A stretch of DNA of 64,000 nucleotides, taken from assembly GCA_041484195.1 (NCBI GenBank), contig JBGPHC010000001.1, positions 478,406-542,405 of the forward strand, in the 5' to 3' direction. Below are positions 47,232-55,996 of this stretch, in pieces (position 1 is the first letter of the stretch; each line of letters begins with the position of its first letter). The notes under the pieces are model-generated. The model did not search any database. It was not told the DNA's origin and saw only the letters and a list, made by a program, of their open reading frames with translations. The translations under genes and the position numbers were made by a program. This DNA is from PSRI01 sp041484195. Lineage in GTDB: Bacteria; Bacteroidota; Bacteroidia; Chitinophagales; Chitinophagaceae.

Positions 47232-48323
47232 TTATTGCTGAATGAATGGCAATTTTACCACTCGTGCTTTCAAAAGCTTATTTCTTATTTCTATATAGAT
47301 CTCACTGTCGATAGGGCTATGCGAAAAGTCAACATATCCCATGCCAATTGCCTTACCAAGGGTGGGGGATTGAGTTCCCGAAGTAACCCTGCCAATCAAA
47401 TTACCTTCTTCATCTTTGATCCTGTAGTCGTGCCGGGGGATTCCCTTTTCAATCATTTCGAAGCCTACCAGTTTCTTATCTATACCGGTGGCTTTCTGTT
47501 TTTCAAGGAAGCCCTTTGCCTCAAATTCCTTGTTGAACTTGGTGATCCATGAAAGACCGGCTTCCAGCGGTGTGGTAAAATCATCAATATCATTCCCATA
47601 CAAACAGTATCCCATTTCAAGCCTCAGTGTATCCCTGGCCCCCAATCCAATTGGTTTGATCCCTTTGGATTTGCCTGCTTCGAATATGCTGTTCCAAATC
47701 CTTTCGGCATAGTCTTCCTTGTCTTCGAAATATATTTCCACTCCACCCGCCCCGGTGTATCCGGTGGCGCTGATCAAGACATTGTCTATCCCCGCAAATT
47801 TCCCCTTCACAAAGCTGTAATACTTAAGGTTGAGGATATCCATTTCCGTGAGTTCCTGCAGTATCTTGGTAGCGTTGGGGCCCTGCACCGCCAAGAGCGC
47901 CGTTTTGCCGGAAATATCATGCATTTCCACAGACTTGTCGTTATGATCGCTTATCCATTCCCAATCCTTTTCAATATTGGAAGCGTTTACAACCAACATA
48001 TAAACCTTATTCTCCTCTATGCAATAAACCAGCAGGTCGTCCACAATGCCGGCATTCACATTGGTCATGCAACTGTATTGGACCTTACCCGCCGATAGTT
48101 TGGATGCATCATTAGTAGTGACCCTTTGAATGAGGTCAAGGGCGCCTTCACCCTTCAGAATGAACTCACCCATATGGCTAACGTCAAAGACACCCGCGTT
48201 AGTGCGCACCGTTTGGTGTTCATCATTGATCCCGGTATAGCTGATCGGCATATTATATCCTGCAAATTCGGCCATCCTGGCGCCTAAAGCCAGGTGCATC
48301 TTCGTAAAAGGAGTTGTTTTCAT
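47232..48323 (-). CDS. gcvT: Glycine cleavage system aminomethyltransferase (T-protein)
   Basis: A 363-residue protein. I chose the ATG at 48323 (MKTTPFTKMHLALGARM), the normal N terminus of GcvT; an in-frame ATG 37 codons upstream adds a non-family leader. Typical blocks are FDVSHMGEF, MTNVNAGIVDDLLVY, LAVQGPNA, SATGYTGAGGVEIYF and ARDTLRLEMGYCLYGND. It transfers the aminomethyl group from lipoylated GcvH to tetrahydrofolate, giving methylene-THF and ammonia. GcvP and GcvH are not in this window. Confidence 0.95.
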   Translation of the reverse strand: MKTTPFTKMHLALGARMAEFAGYNMPISYTGINDEHQTVRTNAGVFDVSHMGEFILKGEGALDLIQRVTTNDASKLSAGKVQYSCMTNVNAGIVDDLLVYCIEENKVYMLVVNASNIEKDWEWISDHNDKSVEMHDISGKTALLAVQGPNATKILQELTEMDILNLKYYSFVKGKFAGIDNVLISATGYTGAGGVEIYFEDKEDYAERIWNSIFEAGKSKGIKPIGLGARDTLRLEMGYCLYGNDIDDFTTPLEAGLSWITKFNKEFEAKGFLEKQKATGIDKKLVGFEMIEKGIPRHDYRIKDEEGNLIGRVTSGTQSPTLGKAIGMGYVDFSHSPIDSEIYIEIRNKLLKARVVKLPFIQQ

Positions 48324-48349
48324 GCTAGTGGTTTTCCGAAACCGGTGGG

Positions 48350-48357
48350 CAAATTTA
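48350..48357 (-). promoter_or_regulatory. Candidate -7 element for gcvT
   Basis: Minus-strand TAAATTTG matches TAnnTTTG exactly, 26 bp upstream of the gcvT ATG. The best -33 candidate is TTTC at 22-bp spacing, so only the -7 box is good. Its position also supports the short gcvT start. Confidence 0.38.
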
Positions 48358-48408
48358 AATGAAATATGAATGGCTATTTGAAAGGAGTTTCCTTGCCTGT
48401 ATGCCGGT

Positions 48409-49077
48409 TTATTGCGGAGATACATAAAATCCATGCTTCATGGCATACACAACAATACCCACCGTATTTTTTACATTCATTTTCTCCAGGATCTTCATCC
48501 GGTAACCCTCCACCGTTCTGGAACTGAGGAAGAGTTTTTCTCCTATCTCCTTATTGGTAAATTCCTGGCAGATTAGAGCGATGATCTCTTTTTCTCTTTC
48601 GGAGAATTCAGGCCTCACTTTTTGAGTGAAAGGATTGAATTTGCTTTTCGCGATCATCTGGGCCAGTTTGGCGGAAGTTTGCCGGCAATAATAATTATCC
48701 TGCTGGTACACGGTCTTGATGGCTTCAAGCACTTCCTTTTTATCCGCATTTTTCAGGAGGTATCCCTTGGCTCCTGCCTCCAGCATGTCAATGATCAGGT
48801 TGTCTTCATTGAACATGGACAGGCCAATAATCCCTACTTCGGGGAAATGTTCAGTCAGGTGCCTTGTGGCTTCTATGCCATCCATGATGGGCATTTTAAT
48901 ATCAGTCATCACCACGTCGGGATGAAGTTTTTCAACCATTTCCACAAGGTCCTTGCCATTGTCGGCCTCTCCGATCAATTCAATCTCATCCTGTCTTGCC
49001 AGCATCAACTTCAATCCATCTCTGAAGATTTCATGATCGTCGGCAATGATCAGCTTTATGGTTCCCAAGGTAGCCAT
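48409..49077 (-). CDS. LuxR/NarL-family response regulator
   Basis: A 222-residue protein: receiver domain with IADDHEIFRDG, phospho-acceptor Asp in VVMTDIKMPIMDG and Lys in YLLKNADK, then a LuxR-type helix-turn-helix (FSEREKEIIALICQEFTNKE... and LFLSSRTVEGYRMKILEKM). It lies 17 bp after the histidine kinase gene and is its likely partner. Third gene of the membrane protein-HK-RR unit. Confidence 0.94.
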   Translation of the reverse strand: MATLGTIKLIIADDHEIFRDGLKLMLARQDEIELIGEADNGKDLVEMVEKLHPDVVMTDIKMPIMDGIEATRHLTEHFPEVGIIGLSMFNEDNLIIDMLEAGAKGYLLKNADKKEVLEAIKTVYQQDNYYCRQTSAKLAQMIAKSKFNPFTQKVRPEFSEREKEIIALICQEFTNKEIGEKLFLSSRTVEGYRMKILEKMNVKNTVGIVVYAMKHGFYVSPQ

Positions 49078-49094
49078 GTCAAACAGCGATGATT

Positions 49095-49841
49095 TTACAG
49101 AGGTATTTCAAATACATATTTTGTTCCCTTTCCGGGTTGTGAATGAAAATGATAATTGCCTCCCATGATCTCAGTCCTGCTACTCAGGTTTCTGAGCCCC
49201 AGTCCGGAATTTTCCCTCAGCCGGTTGTCAAAGTTAAAGCCTATACCATTGTCTTCTGTTATCAAAATAAGATCATTATCCTTTACATACAAGTTTATGT
49301 TTAGCTGAGTGGCCCTGGCATGTTTGATGGTATTATGAATGATTTCCTGCACCATTCGGTACAGGTTGATCTCTTTTTCTTTGTTTATGGTGATATTATT
49401 ATCGGTAGAAATGCTGAGTTTTAACTGGCTGGTTTTATTGATCGCGCTGATAAATTCTTCTAAGGCGGAAACCAACCCTTTTCTAACCAGGGTATTAGGC
49501 ATGAGATTATTTGAAATTTCACGCATTTTCCCAATGATCTCATCAATCTGAGTGCTGGATTTATGGATCAGCATTTTGTCGCTCTCGTCTTCGGAATCAA
49601 TGCTATTGATCTGGAGTTTTACGGCGGCCAGCAGCGGGCCGATCTCATCGTGCAAGTCGGAAGCGATACGCCTTCTTTCATTCTCAAGAGTAGTAATTTC
49701 AGCCAGGATTTTCTCCTGGTGCAAACTGAGCGTGCGACGTTGCTGACGGATTATTGAGAAAATAAAATAGGCAATGATGATGCCTAAAACAACGGCAATG
49801 ATCAATATGAACTTATATAGGTCTTTTTCCTGGGGAGACAT
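49095..49841 (-). CDS. Sensor histidine kinase, HisKA_3 type (NarX/DegS-like)
   Basis: A 248-residue kinase with one N-terminal membrane helix (about residues 10-30) and no recognisable sensor domain. A short coiled coil leads into the HisKA_3 motif IASDLHDEIGPLLAAVKL (phospho-His in DLHDE). The ATPase part has MVQEIIHNTIKHARA, EDNGIGF and SGLGLRNLSSR. Lacking its own sensor, it may depend on the multi-pass membrane protein encoded immediately upstream, with which its frame overlaps by 40 bp. Confidence 0.92.
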   Translation of the reverse strand: MSPQEKDLYKFILIIAVVLGIIIAYFIFSIIRQQRRTLSLHQEKILAEITTLENERRRIASDLHDEIGPLLAAVKLQINSIDSEDESDKMLIHKSSTQIDEIIGKMREISNNLMPNTLVRKGLVSALEEFISAINKTSQLKLSISTDNNITINKEKEINLYRMVQEIIHNTIKHARATQLNINLYVKDNDLILITEDNGIGFNFDNRLRENSGLGLRNLSSRTEIMGGNYHFHSQPGKGTKYVFEIPL

Positions 49842-50467
49842 AGTATGGCAATGGCGTAAATTAAATTTACCAAAAGATTTACGTAAACCTGTATATCAAA
49901 CACGTGGTGGAAAAAATCCTTCGAAATGCTGAACACCGGCATCAGCGATACTTCCACGAAAATCCTATAAGTAAAGAAAATGGTGAGTCCTATGCAAATA
50001 ATAAATTGCGGGCTCTTCAATATATCCTTTTTCTCCGTTGTGATTAGTTTATTTAGATGGGTGATAGCGGCCATCACAATTACAAAACAATAAAATATCG
50101 CGAAATAAGGGCTGAATTGCCTGATCCCGCCTATGATCAACACCTCTATCACCCACATCAAAATGGAGAGAATGAGAAAAGGATAAAAGTATTGCTCTTT
50201 TGATTTCCATAATTTCCATTCCCTGAACAGCAGCATTAGTATAATAAATTCGAGGCAATTATAGATATTCCAGGATACCGCGTTATTCATAATCGAGCCA
50301 ATCAGGATTCTGTTGGCAATCTCGGCAAGGAATCCCATCCAGAGGAAAATAATAAAAATACGATACGAAGTCTCTACGTTGCGGTACCGGGTCAGACCTA
50401 ATAATGCAGGAACCAATACGCTAAGGCTCAAATAGAAGGCTTTGTTCATCGGGTTTATGATTTCCAA
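49802..50467 (-). CDS. Multi-pass membrane protein of unknown function, coupled to a histidine kinase
   Basis: A 221-residue protein with about six to seven hydrophobic segments and little loop sequence (a Met at codon 7 is an alternative start). I recognise no named family. Its 3' end overlaps the start of the histidine-kinase gene by 40 bp, so the two are translationally coupled. The simplest reading is that it senses the membrane state or a ligand for the sensor-poor kinase downstream; this is inference from gene order only. Confidence 0.75.
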   Translation of the reverse strand: MEIINPMNKAFYLSLSVLVPALLGLTRYRNVETSYRIFIIFLWMGFLAEIANRILIGSIMNNAVSWNIYNCLEFIILMLLFREWKLWKSKEQYFYPFLILSILMWVIEVLIIGGIRQFSPYFAIFYCFVIVMAAITHLNKLITTEKKDILKSPQFIICIGLTIFFTYRIFVEVSLMPVFSISKDFFHHVFDIQVYVNLLVNLIYAIAILCLPRKKTYISSY

Positions 50468-50484
50468 CTGTGGGCTATTCCTTT

Positions 50485-50994
50485 TCAGGGACAGTACTGC
50501 GGACAGCGCTGGCCGTTTTCAAGTATAATTGGGGGATCAAAAAATTGCTGGTCGGAGCCTTTTTGTTTCCTGTTTTGGGCAAGGTCCGTTTTTAATTCAT
50601 TCCCGTTCATTTCGGCAATATCCTTTCCTTGTTCATTGATTCCGTATAGAACCATCCTTACCTGTCCCTGCTCATCCATTCCGTACCTGATGCGAATACC
50701 AACGCATCCCTGCTGGTTCAATAAGGAATCAACCTCCCTCTTGTTAAAAGCTTCACTGGCGGGCATGGTCTTTTTGCTCCAGGAACCCCTGGTTCTGCTA
50801 TATCGATTGGTTAATTCAGCTGCCTGTTCCGGGTTTATGTGATGATTAATCCTTTGCAATTGCGAAACATCGAAAGGAAGATTCACCACATTCTTCAGAG
50901 AGGTGCAGGAATAGAAGAAAAAACTTCCCCATAACAGGCCGCCTGCGGCAATGATGAGTGAAATTGGATTTTTCCAAACAGATTTCGTATGCAT
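50485..50994 (-). CDS. Hypothetical exported protein, possible lipoprotein
   Basis: A 169-residue protein with a hydrophobic segment at residues 11-29 followed by Cys30 (FFFYSC). The lipobox is poor at the -3 and -2 positions, so lipidation is uncertain. The mature part is polar and ends with two cysteines (CPQYCP). No family recognised. It lies 17 bp upstream of the membrane protein gene on the same strand and could be the first gene of the signalling operon, perhaps an extracytoplasmic partner. Confidence 0.65.
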   Translation of the reverse strand: MHTKSVWKNPISLIIAAGGLLWGSFFFYSCTSLKNVVNLPFDVSQLQRINHHINPEQAAELTNRYSRTRGSWSKKTMPASEAFNKREVDSLLNQQGCVGIRIRYGMDEQGQVRMVLYGINEQGKDIAEMNGNELKTDLAQNRKQKGSDQQFFDPPIILENGQRCPQYCP

Positions 50995-51137
50995 AAAAAA
51001 GAATTTAAGTGGTAAAGGTTACACAGGGGAATAAAATTAATACCTCCTTCAAAATAACCATGAGTATAAGTACGTAAATTTTACCGTATCGGGAACCTCG
51101 AAAATCAGTAGCAACGCTCCTATTTTCGAATAGCATT

Positions 51138-51154
51138 GTCACCATATTTGTGAC
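51138..51154. repeat. Short inverted repeat upstream of the 94-residue protein gene
   Basis: GTCAC (51138-51142) and GTGAC (51150-51154), 7-bp spacer, 29 bp before the ATG at 51184. It could be a regulator site, but arms this short also arise by chance. Confidence 0.22.
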
Positions 51155-51183
51155 CTGGCTCAAGCTACAAAAAAACTGAAATC

Positions 51184-51468
51184 ATGTCAAGAACAACCAA
51201 ATTGAAAAATCAGGCAATTCCTGCATTAATTTCCGCTGGTGGCGGATTCCGGATTGAAACCAGCGATTCGCTGATCCTTTCCCATAAAGTATATGGAGAC
51301 TATCCTGAAATCCTTGCCGGGTATTACCAGCTACAAATCGAGGAACTGATCCGGAAAATGGATGGGCTAACAATATTTGACGACGCCTTTGAAATTCGCG
51401 CCATTTGTAAAAAAATCATTCTGATCCGAAATAAAAGGGAAGAGCTTAAGCGCCGCTTTCCTGCCTGA
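51184..51468 (+). CDS. Small hypothetical protein (94 residues)
   Basis: A cytosolic, mostly helical protein with no membrane segment and no motif I can place. The C-terminal half (IRKMDGLTIFDDAFEIRAICKK onward, kept here in part) is charged and helical. It has normal composition for the region, its own 189-bp upstream gap, and a strong terminator 63 bp downstream, all in favour of a real gene. Confidence 0.6.
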   Translation: MSRTTKLKNQAIPALISAGGGFRIETSDSLILSHKVYGDYPEILAGYYQLQIEELIRKMDGLTIFDDAFEIRAICKKIILIRNKREELKRRFPA

Positions 51469-51531
51469 TAAAGCCGCGCAAGGTCCGAATTACTCCATTA
51501 ATTTCCCTCCTTACTTGAAGGTTAACAGCGA

Positions 51532-51560
51532 AAAGGCTCCCAACTAATGCGGGAGCCTTT
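51532..51560. terminator. Bidirectional rho-independent terminator
   Basis: AAAGGCTCCC (51532-51541) and GGGAGCCTTT (51551-51560) form a perfect 10-bp stem with a 9-nt loop. A/T-rich tails lie on both sides. It sits between convergent genes (94-residue protein on plus, PspC protein on minus) and probably serves both. Confidence 0.75.
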
Positions 51561-51612
51561 CTTTGTTTCAACTTCAACCTGTCTATTGAAACCTCTTTCA
51601 ATATTAGTTCGA

Positions 51613-53856
51613 CTAGTTAATAAGATTGATGATGAGTGAGAGGGGGGTATGCAGATCGCCCCAATACCCCATACCGCCATTATTTTCTGCTTCAGCTCTA
51701 AAACCGGAAGCGGCACTAGGCTTTGATTCATTTCCGGCTTTCCTGGATTTCGTTTTTTCCAGGCTGCCTGGCCTCTGTTGATTCGGTACTCCGGTATCCA
51801 CCTGTTCCTTATAGCGATATCCACCATCGTCCTTTGTTTCTCCTTCGGCCTGAATTTCGATTCCATTCCCGTCTGCCTTCATTTTCAATTTGCCACTCTT
51901 GAGTTTATTAATAGTATCCTCTTCCTTGTTTCCAACTTTTTCGAGGCCTCCATCAGTCATGATGTACTGCACATTATTATTCCAGTAGTATGAGTTATCC
52001 CATTTTTCTTCCCATTGTATATTCCATCCTCTCCGGCGGTCCACGTTGATATCAAACCAATCGTACCAATCCACACTCTTGTCGATCATTATTTTCTTGC
52101 CGACCGGCACTTCAACCACTACCATCACCTGTTGATTACGAAATTTATTATCCTGTGAAATCGCGAACCCCCTGGGAAGATAGACCGTGGTATCCACCTG
52201 GTTAATGGGGAAGGAAATTTTGGAAGCATTGTTTTCCGCAATCGCGGGCGTGCCGCCCCTTGCGAATTTTACAGCCTGGATATGATAGGCGCTATCGTCA
52301 CTCTTCACAATTTTCACCCTTACTGTATTCAGTAACATGCTGTCTTCATTGAGGGAAAGAAAGGGGAAATCACCATTAAACCAGTCGCTTTCATAATATT
52401 TCACCTTACTACCGGCAACCTTCACCACCAGGTTTCCCTTGGAAGGCTGGGTTATTGTAACTGCTTCGGTAGAGCTTGTCTTGGTTCTGAAATTCCTGCT
52501 GATCAATCCTATGAGGACAAATACACTGATGAGACCGAGTATCCAAAGGCTTCCGAAAATATATCCCAGGTAAGGGCTTTTTGATTTTGCCCGCATGATT
52601 CTTCTTATGATCCAGGTAATAAAGGCGATGATGGGAATTCCCAGGAACATCACCAGCACACCCCAGGCGAAGAAATTCTGCCAGAATCCTTCAAGCAAGA
52701 AATTTTTCAACGGAAATACACCCACTCCACTATATAAGAGTGCCACTAGAACCATCAGCAGAGCAAATGCAATAACGCCTGCAATGAAAAGAAAGAATGC
52801 CTTGAACAAGACTCCAATCGCGTTTCCGATGCCCGTGCCCGTTTTTTTCATGGCGGGTCCTATCTCTGCAGCAAATGCCTGACTCTTCTGTTGTACGGTA
52901 GCACTCACTTCCTTGCTCCATTCCTGTGCCCTGTCTTTCATATCACTTCCCGTTTTTTCGGCACGTCCCTTCACGCTTTGCAATTCTTCCTGCACAGTAT
53001 TCTTAATGCTTTCCAGGTCCACTTTTTCGCCGCGCATCTCCAGCTTTTCAGAAGCAGTAACTGCGCGTGGCAACACAATCCAGAGTATAATGTAGGTAAT
53101 GAAGAATGTACCGCCGAAACCACTGAATGCTACCCTGGGCCCGTCCCAATGCCACCAAATTCCACTGAAAATATTTGGAATGATGCTGAGTAAGAATGGA
53201 AGCAGGAATATCAATCGTGGAATCCAAACATCAATATTGAAATAGGCTGCCAATCCGCTGGCCACTCCACCAATCATAGCATTATCGGGGTTGCGGTATA
53301 GCCTTTTCCTCACATTCGTTACGAGTGGTTTCGAAGGAAGCACGATCCAGAGCACTATATAGAGCAGGATTCCAAACCCAAAACCACCAAAAGTGATCAG
53401 CGTGAAAATAATGCGCACAACCGCCGGATCTATTCTTAGGTAATGCGCCAGTCCGGCACAAACACCACCCAATACTTTGTCATTCTCGGCACGATACAAT
53501 TTCCTGGGCTCCTGGGGAATGCTTTCCGTACTTGCCTGCTGCTGGGGACCACTCGCCTGCTGAGCCGCAGCACTGGAAGTTTTCTGTCCATCTTCTTCTT
53601 CAAAATCTTCAGGCCTTCCCATACTCATCATCACAGCATTCACGTCATCATCGGTAATGCAAACAGCGCCTTTCTTCAACTTTTCATCAAATAATTCCGC
53701 AATACGGTTTTCAATATCATTGATGATTTCGTCTCTTCCTTCCTCTTGCGCAAAATACTTGCGCAGGCTTTCGGTGTATTGCTTCAACGCTTCATAGGCG
53801 GATTCTTCGATAGGTATCACCCGGCCCTGGAAGTTTATGTTTATTACCTTTTTCAT
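51613..53856 (-). CDS. Membrane stress protein with two PspC domains
   Basis: A 747-residue protein from the ATG at 53856 (MKKVININFQGRV). A cytosolic N-terminal region of about 100 residues is followed by two PspC domains: KLYRAENDKVLGGVCAGLAH and RLYRNPDNAMIGGVASGLAA, each with hydrophobic helices. A linker of about 90 residues, more membrane helices near 370-470, and an exported beta-rich C-terminal part complete it. PspC belongs to phage-shock/envelope-stress responses. The gene follows padR by 13 bp in the same operon, so it should be controlled by that regulator. Confidence 0.88.
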   Translation of the reverse strand: MKKVININFQGRVIPIEESAYEALKQYTESLRKYFAQEEGRDEIINDIENRIAELFDEKLKKGAVCITDDDVNAVMMSMGRPEDFEEEDGQKTSSAAAQQASGPQQQASTESIPQEPRKLYRAENDKVLGGVCAGLAHYLRIDPAVVRIIFTLITFGGFGFGILLYIVLWIVLPSKPLVTNVRKRLYRNPDNAMIGGVASGLAAYFNIDVWIPRLIFLLPFLLSIIPNIFSGIWWHWDGPRVAFSGFGGTFFITYIILWIVLPRAVTASEKLEMRGEKVDLESIKNTVQEELQSVKGRAEKTGSDMKDRAQEWSKEVSATVQQKSQAFAAEIGPAMKKTGTGIGNAIGVLFKAFFLFIAGVIAFALLMVLVALLYSGVGVFPLKNFLLEGFWQNFFAWGVLVMFLGIPIIAFITWIIRRIMRAKSKSPYLGYIFGSLWILGLISVFVLIGLISRNFRTKTSSTEAVTITQPSKGNLVVKVAGSKVKYYESDWFNGDFPFLSLNEDSMLLNTVRVKIVKSDDSAYHIQAVKFARGGTPAIAENNASKISFPINQVDTTVYLPRGFAISQDNKFRNQQVMVVVEVPVGKKIMIDKSVDWYDWFDINVDRRRGWNIQWEEKWDNSYYWNNNVQYIMTDGGLEKVGNKEEDTINKLKSGKLKMKADGNGIEIQAEGETKDDGGYRYKEQVDTGVPNQQRPGSLEKTKSRKAGNESKPSAASGFRAEAENNGGMGYWGDLHTPLSLIINLIN

Positions 53857-53869
53857 TTTCTGATCAATT

Positions 53870-54238
53870 TTATTGGTTGAAGTTGCTTTGGTCAACACGA
53901 CTCACCGTCTGCCCGTTCTTAGTAAGGGCCTGAACAGCATTTGCCAGTTCATTCCAGGTAGCTTCCAGCTCCCTATAAAAAGAAGCACCTTTTTCAGTAA
54001 GCGAAAAATATTTCCTGGGGGGCCCTCCTGTACTTTCTACCCAGCGGTAGGTGAGCAAGTCGGCATTCTTAAGCCTTGTCAAGAGAGGGTAGAGGGTTCC
54101 TTCCAGAATGTTCAGATTGGCACTTTTCATCTCGTCAATTATATCACTCGGATATACCTCACCTCTCTTGATAATAGAGAGAATACAGAATTCGAGCACG
54201 CCTTTCCTCATCTGGCTCTGAGTGTTCTCAATGTTCAT
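53870..54238 (-). CDS. PadR-family transcriptional regulator
   Basis: A 122-residue winged-helix protein, start at ATG 54238 (MNIENTQSQMRKGVLEFCIL). PadR marks: EVYPSDIIDEM, NILEGTLYPLLTRLKNADLL and GGPPRKYFSLTEKG. PadR proteins usually repress, and often sense membrane-active compounds. Here it heads a two-gene operon with the PspC membrane protein; an inverted repeat overlaps its promoter, which points to autoregulation. Confidence 0.93.
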   Translation of the reverse strand: MNIENTQSQMRKGVLEFCILSIIKRGEVYPSDIIDEMKSANLNILEGTLYPLLTRLKNADLLTYRWVESTGGPPRKYFSLTEKGASFYRELEATWNELANAVQALTKNGQTVSRVDQSNFNQ

Positions 54239-54411
54239 AACTCGGGAAATTTGCTCCCCGGTTCTTCTCCACAAATGCTGGGGAGGAAAGGGAGAGTGTT
54301 GTTAAATAATCTTATTCTTGCCTGTTCCTGGTCTATTAATCCTTATTTTTTCATTTCCTTTTTCCTTTGCTGGAAATTCGTTCTGTCTATCTGTTATTTC
54401 CTTATCTGATA

Positions 54412-54451
54412 CAAATATAAACAGAATTTTGATACTATGCAATACCTAGTA
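54412..54451 (-). promoter_or_regulatory. padR promoter with embedded operator-like inverted repeat
   Basis: Minus strand: -7 TATATTTG (54412-54419, exact TAnnTTTG) and a -33 TTG (54440-54442) 20 bp upstream. The inverted repeat TACTA-N9-TAGTA (54433-54451) covers the -33 element. The leader to the padR ATG is then about 165 nt. Confidence 0.5.
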
Positions 54452-54742
54452 CCATTTTTTTTTAGGTAGCTGGCAGAGACTATTATCGTTCTTAACATAG
54501 GAGCCAGTCTGATGAAGGGTTTTGGCCGAAAAAAGATTTTTTGTGATAATTTGATAACTAGATAAGCGGTTAAATTGCCGGAAGAGTGGAAATTTTCTCT
54601 AATTTGTATTTAAAGTATTAATTATGAAGACATTAGCTTTAGTGTGCAGATTTTATTGTCTCAGAGTTTATCAATTTTCAAGAGAAAAAATTTAGAGCTT
54701 ATATGGTCCTCAAAACTGGCCGTATTTTGAATTCCTCTTTAA
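54452..54742. other. AT-rich non-coding gap
   Basis: Together with the leader of padR this makes a 504-bp stretch without a convincing gene. The only plus-strand frame with an ATG near 54624 gives about 23 residues and shows no coding character. Confidence 0.4.
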
Positions 54743-55990
54743 TCACACTTTCCTCAATCGTTCCACTGCTTTCTCCAGCGTCTCCTCCTTTTTCGCAAAA
54801 CAAAACCGCAGCACTTTATGGTCATTTTCATTTTTATAAAACGCAGAGACAGGTATGGTGACTACCCCGTAATCCCTGGTCAGCCTCATGGCTAAATCTT
54901 TTTCTGATTCTTCACTGAAATGGGCAAAGCTTCCCAAAACGAAATAGCTGCCATAAGAATGATACATCCGGAATTTAGTATTCTTCATTAGTTCCAAAAA
55001 ATAATCCCTCTTCTTTTGCATGAACGCGCCCAGTGAAAGGTATTCATCTTCGCGCTCCAGAAATTCTGCCATCGCCACCTGCTTGGGCGTGTCGCAACTA
55101 AAGCAGTTGAACTGATGCACTTTTCGGAATTCCTTCATCCATTCCTTCCTGGCAACACAATAACCCAGTTTCCACCCGGTACAATGATAGACCTTGCCAA
55201 ATGAAAAGCACACAAAACTCCTTTCCATAAGATCGGGATAACGCAACATGCTCAGGTGGGGTACCCCGTCATAAATCAGATGTTCATATACTTCATCACT
55301 CAAAATAAATATGCCCGTATTATTTACAACCGACCTCAATTGTTCTATGTCATGCTCCTGCAACACACGCCCCGTTGGATTATGCGGTGAATTCAGCATG
55401 ATCATACGCGTGCGCGGACTGATAGCCTGCCGCACCAAATCCCAGTCAATGCTATAATCAGGAATCCGCAAAGGAATCAGTATTGCTTTTGCCCCATTGA
55501 TCTCAACGTTTGGGACATAGCTATCGTAGCCTGGTTCAAAAACAATTACTTCATCACCCTCACGCAGAACCGAAGTGAGCGCTGTATAAATAGCATAAGT
55601 TCCCCCGGGTGTGACGGTGATTTCAGATTCGGGGTGCACAGTTGCTCCGTACAAACGTTGAATCTTCTCCGCTATGGCTTCCCGCAAAGGAGGATAACCA
55701 CTCATATGCGTGTATTGGTTAAAACCATTTTGCATGGCCTTATTCACCAATGATACCAGTTCAGGATTCATGGGGAAATCAGGAAAGCCCTGGCCCAGGT
55801 TTACGGCTTCATGCTTCAATGCTAATGAACTCATCACTGTAAATATCGTGGTCCCTACAGCAGGCAGCTTTGAATGGATTGCAGGATTCAATTTGAATTT
55901 TTTTATGCAGATCAAATTTATTTCTTCTTTCTCATCCGGTTGCAAAAGATTTAAGACCTTTGCTATTCCATTTATAACATCAAAAATCAA
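54743..55990 (-). CDS. PLP-dependent class I/II aminotransferase (methionine/kynurenine aminotransferase type)
   Basis: Fold-type I aminotransferase with NLGQGFPDFPMNPEL near the N terminus, TPGGTYAIYTAL, LNSPHNPTGRV, DEVYEHLIYDG and SFGKVYHCTGWKLGY, where the Lys binds PLP. It matches YbdL/KAT-like enzymes that transaminate methionine or aromatic amino acids. The frame opens at ATG 55990 (415 residues), but the first 33 residues are not family-like and leave just 6 bp to the divergent osmC gene. A TTG start at 55891, giving LNPAIHSKLPAVGTT, is more natural. Confidence 0.88.
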   Translation of the reverse strand: MIFDVINGIAKVLNLLQPDEKEEINLICIKKFKLNPAIHSKLPAVGTTIFTVMSSLALKHEAVNLGQGFPDFPMNPELVSLVNKAMQNGFNQYTHMSGYPPLREAIAEKIQRLYGATVHPESEITVTPGGTYAIYTALTSVLREGDEVIVFEPGYDSYVPNVEINGAKAILIPLRIPDYSIDWDLVRQAISPRTRMIMLNSPHNPTGRVLQEHDIEQLRSVVNNTGIFILSDEVYEHLIYDGVPHLSMLRYPDLMERSFVCFSFGKVYHCTGWKLGYCVARKEWMKEFRKVHQFNCFSCDTPKQVAMAEFLEREDEYLSLGAFMQKKRDYFLELMKNTKFRMYHSYGSYFVLGSFAHFSEESEKDLAMRLTRDYGVVTIPVSAFYKNENDHKVLRFCFAKKEETLEKAVERLRKV

Positions 55991-55996
55991 TTCATC

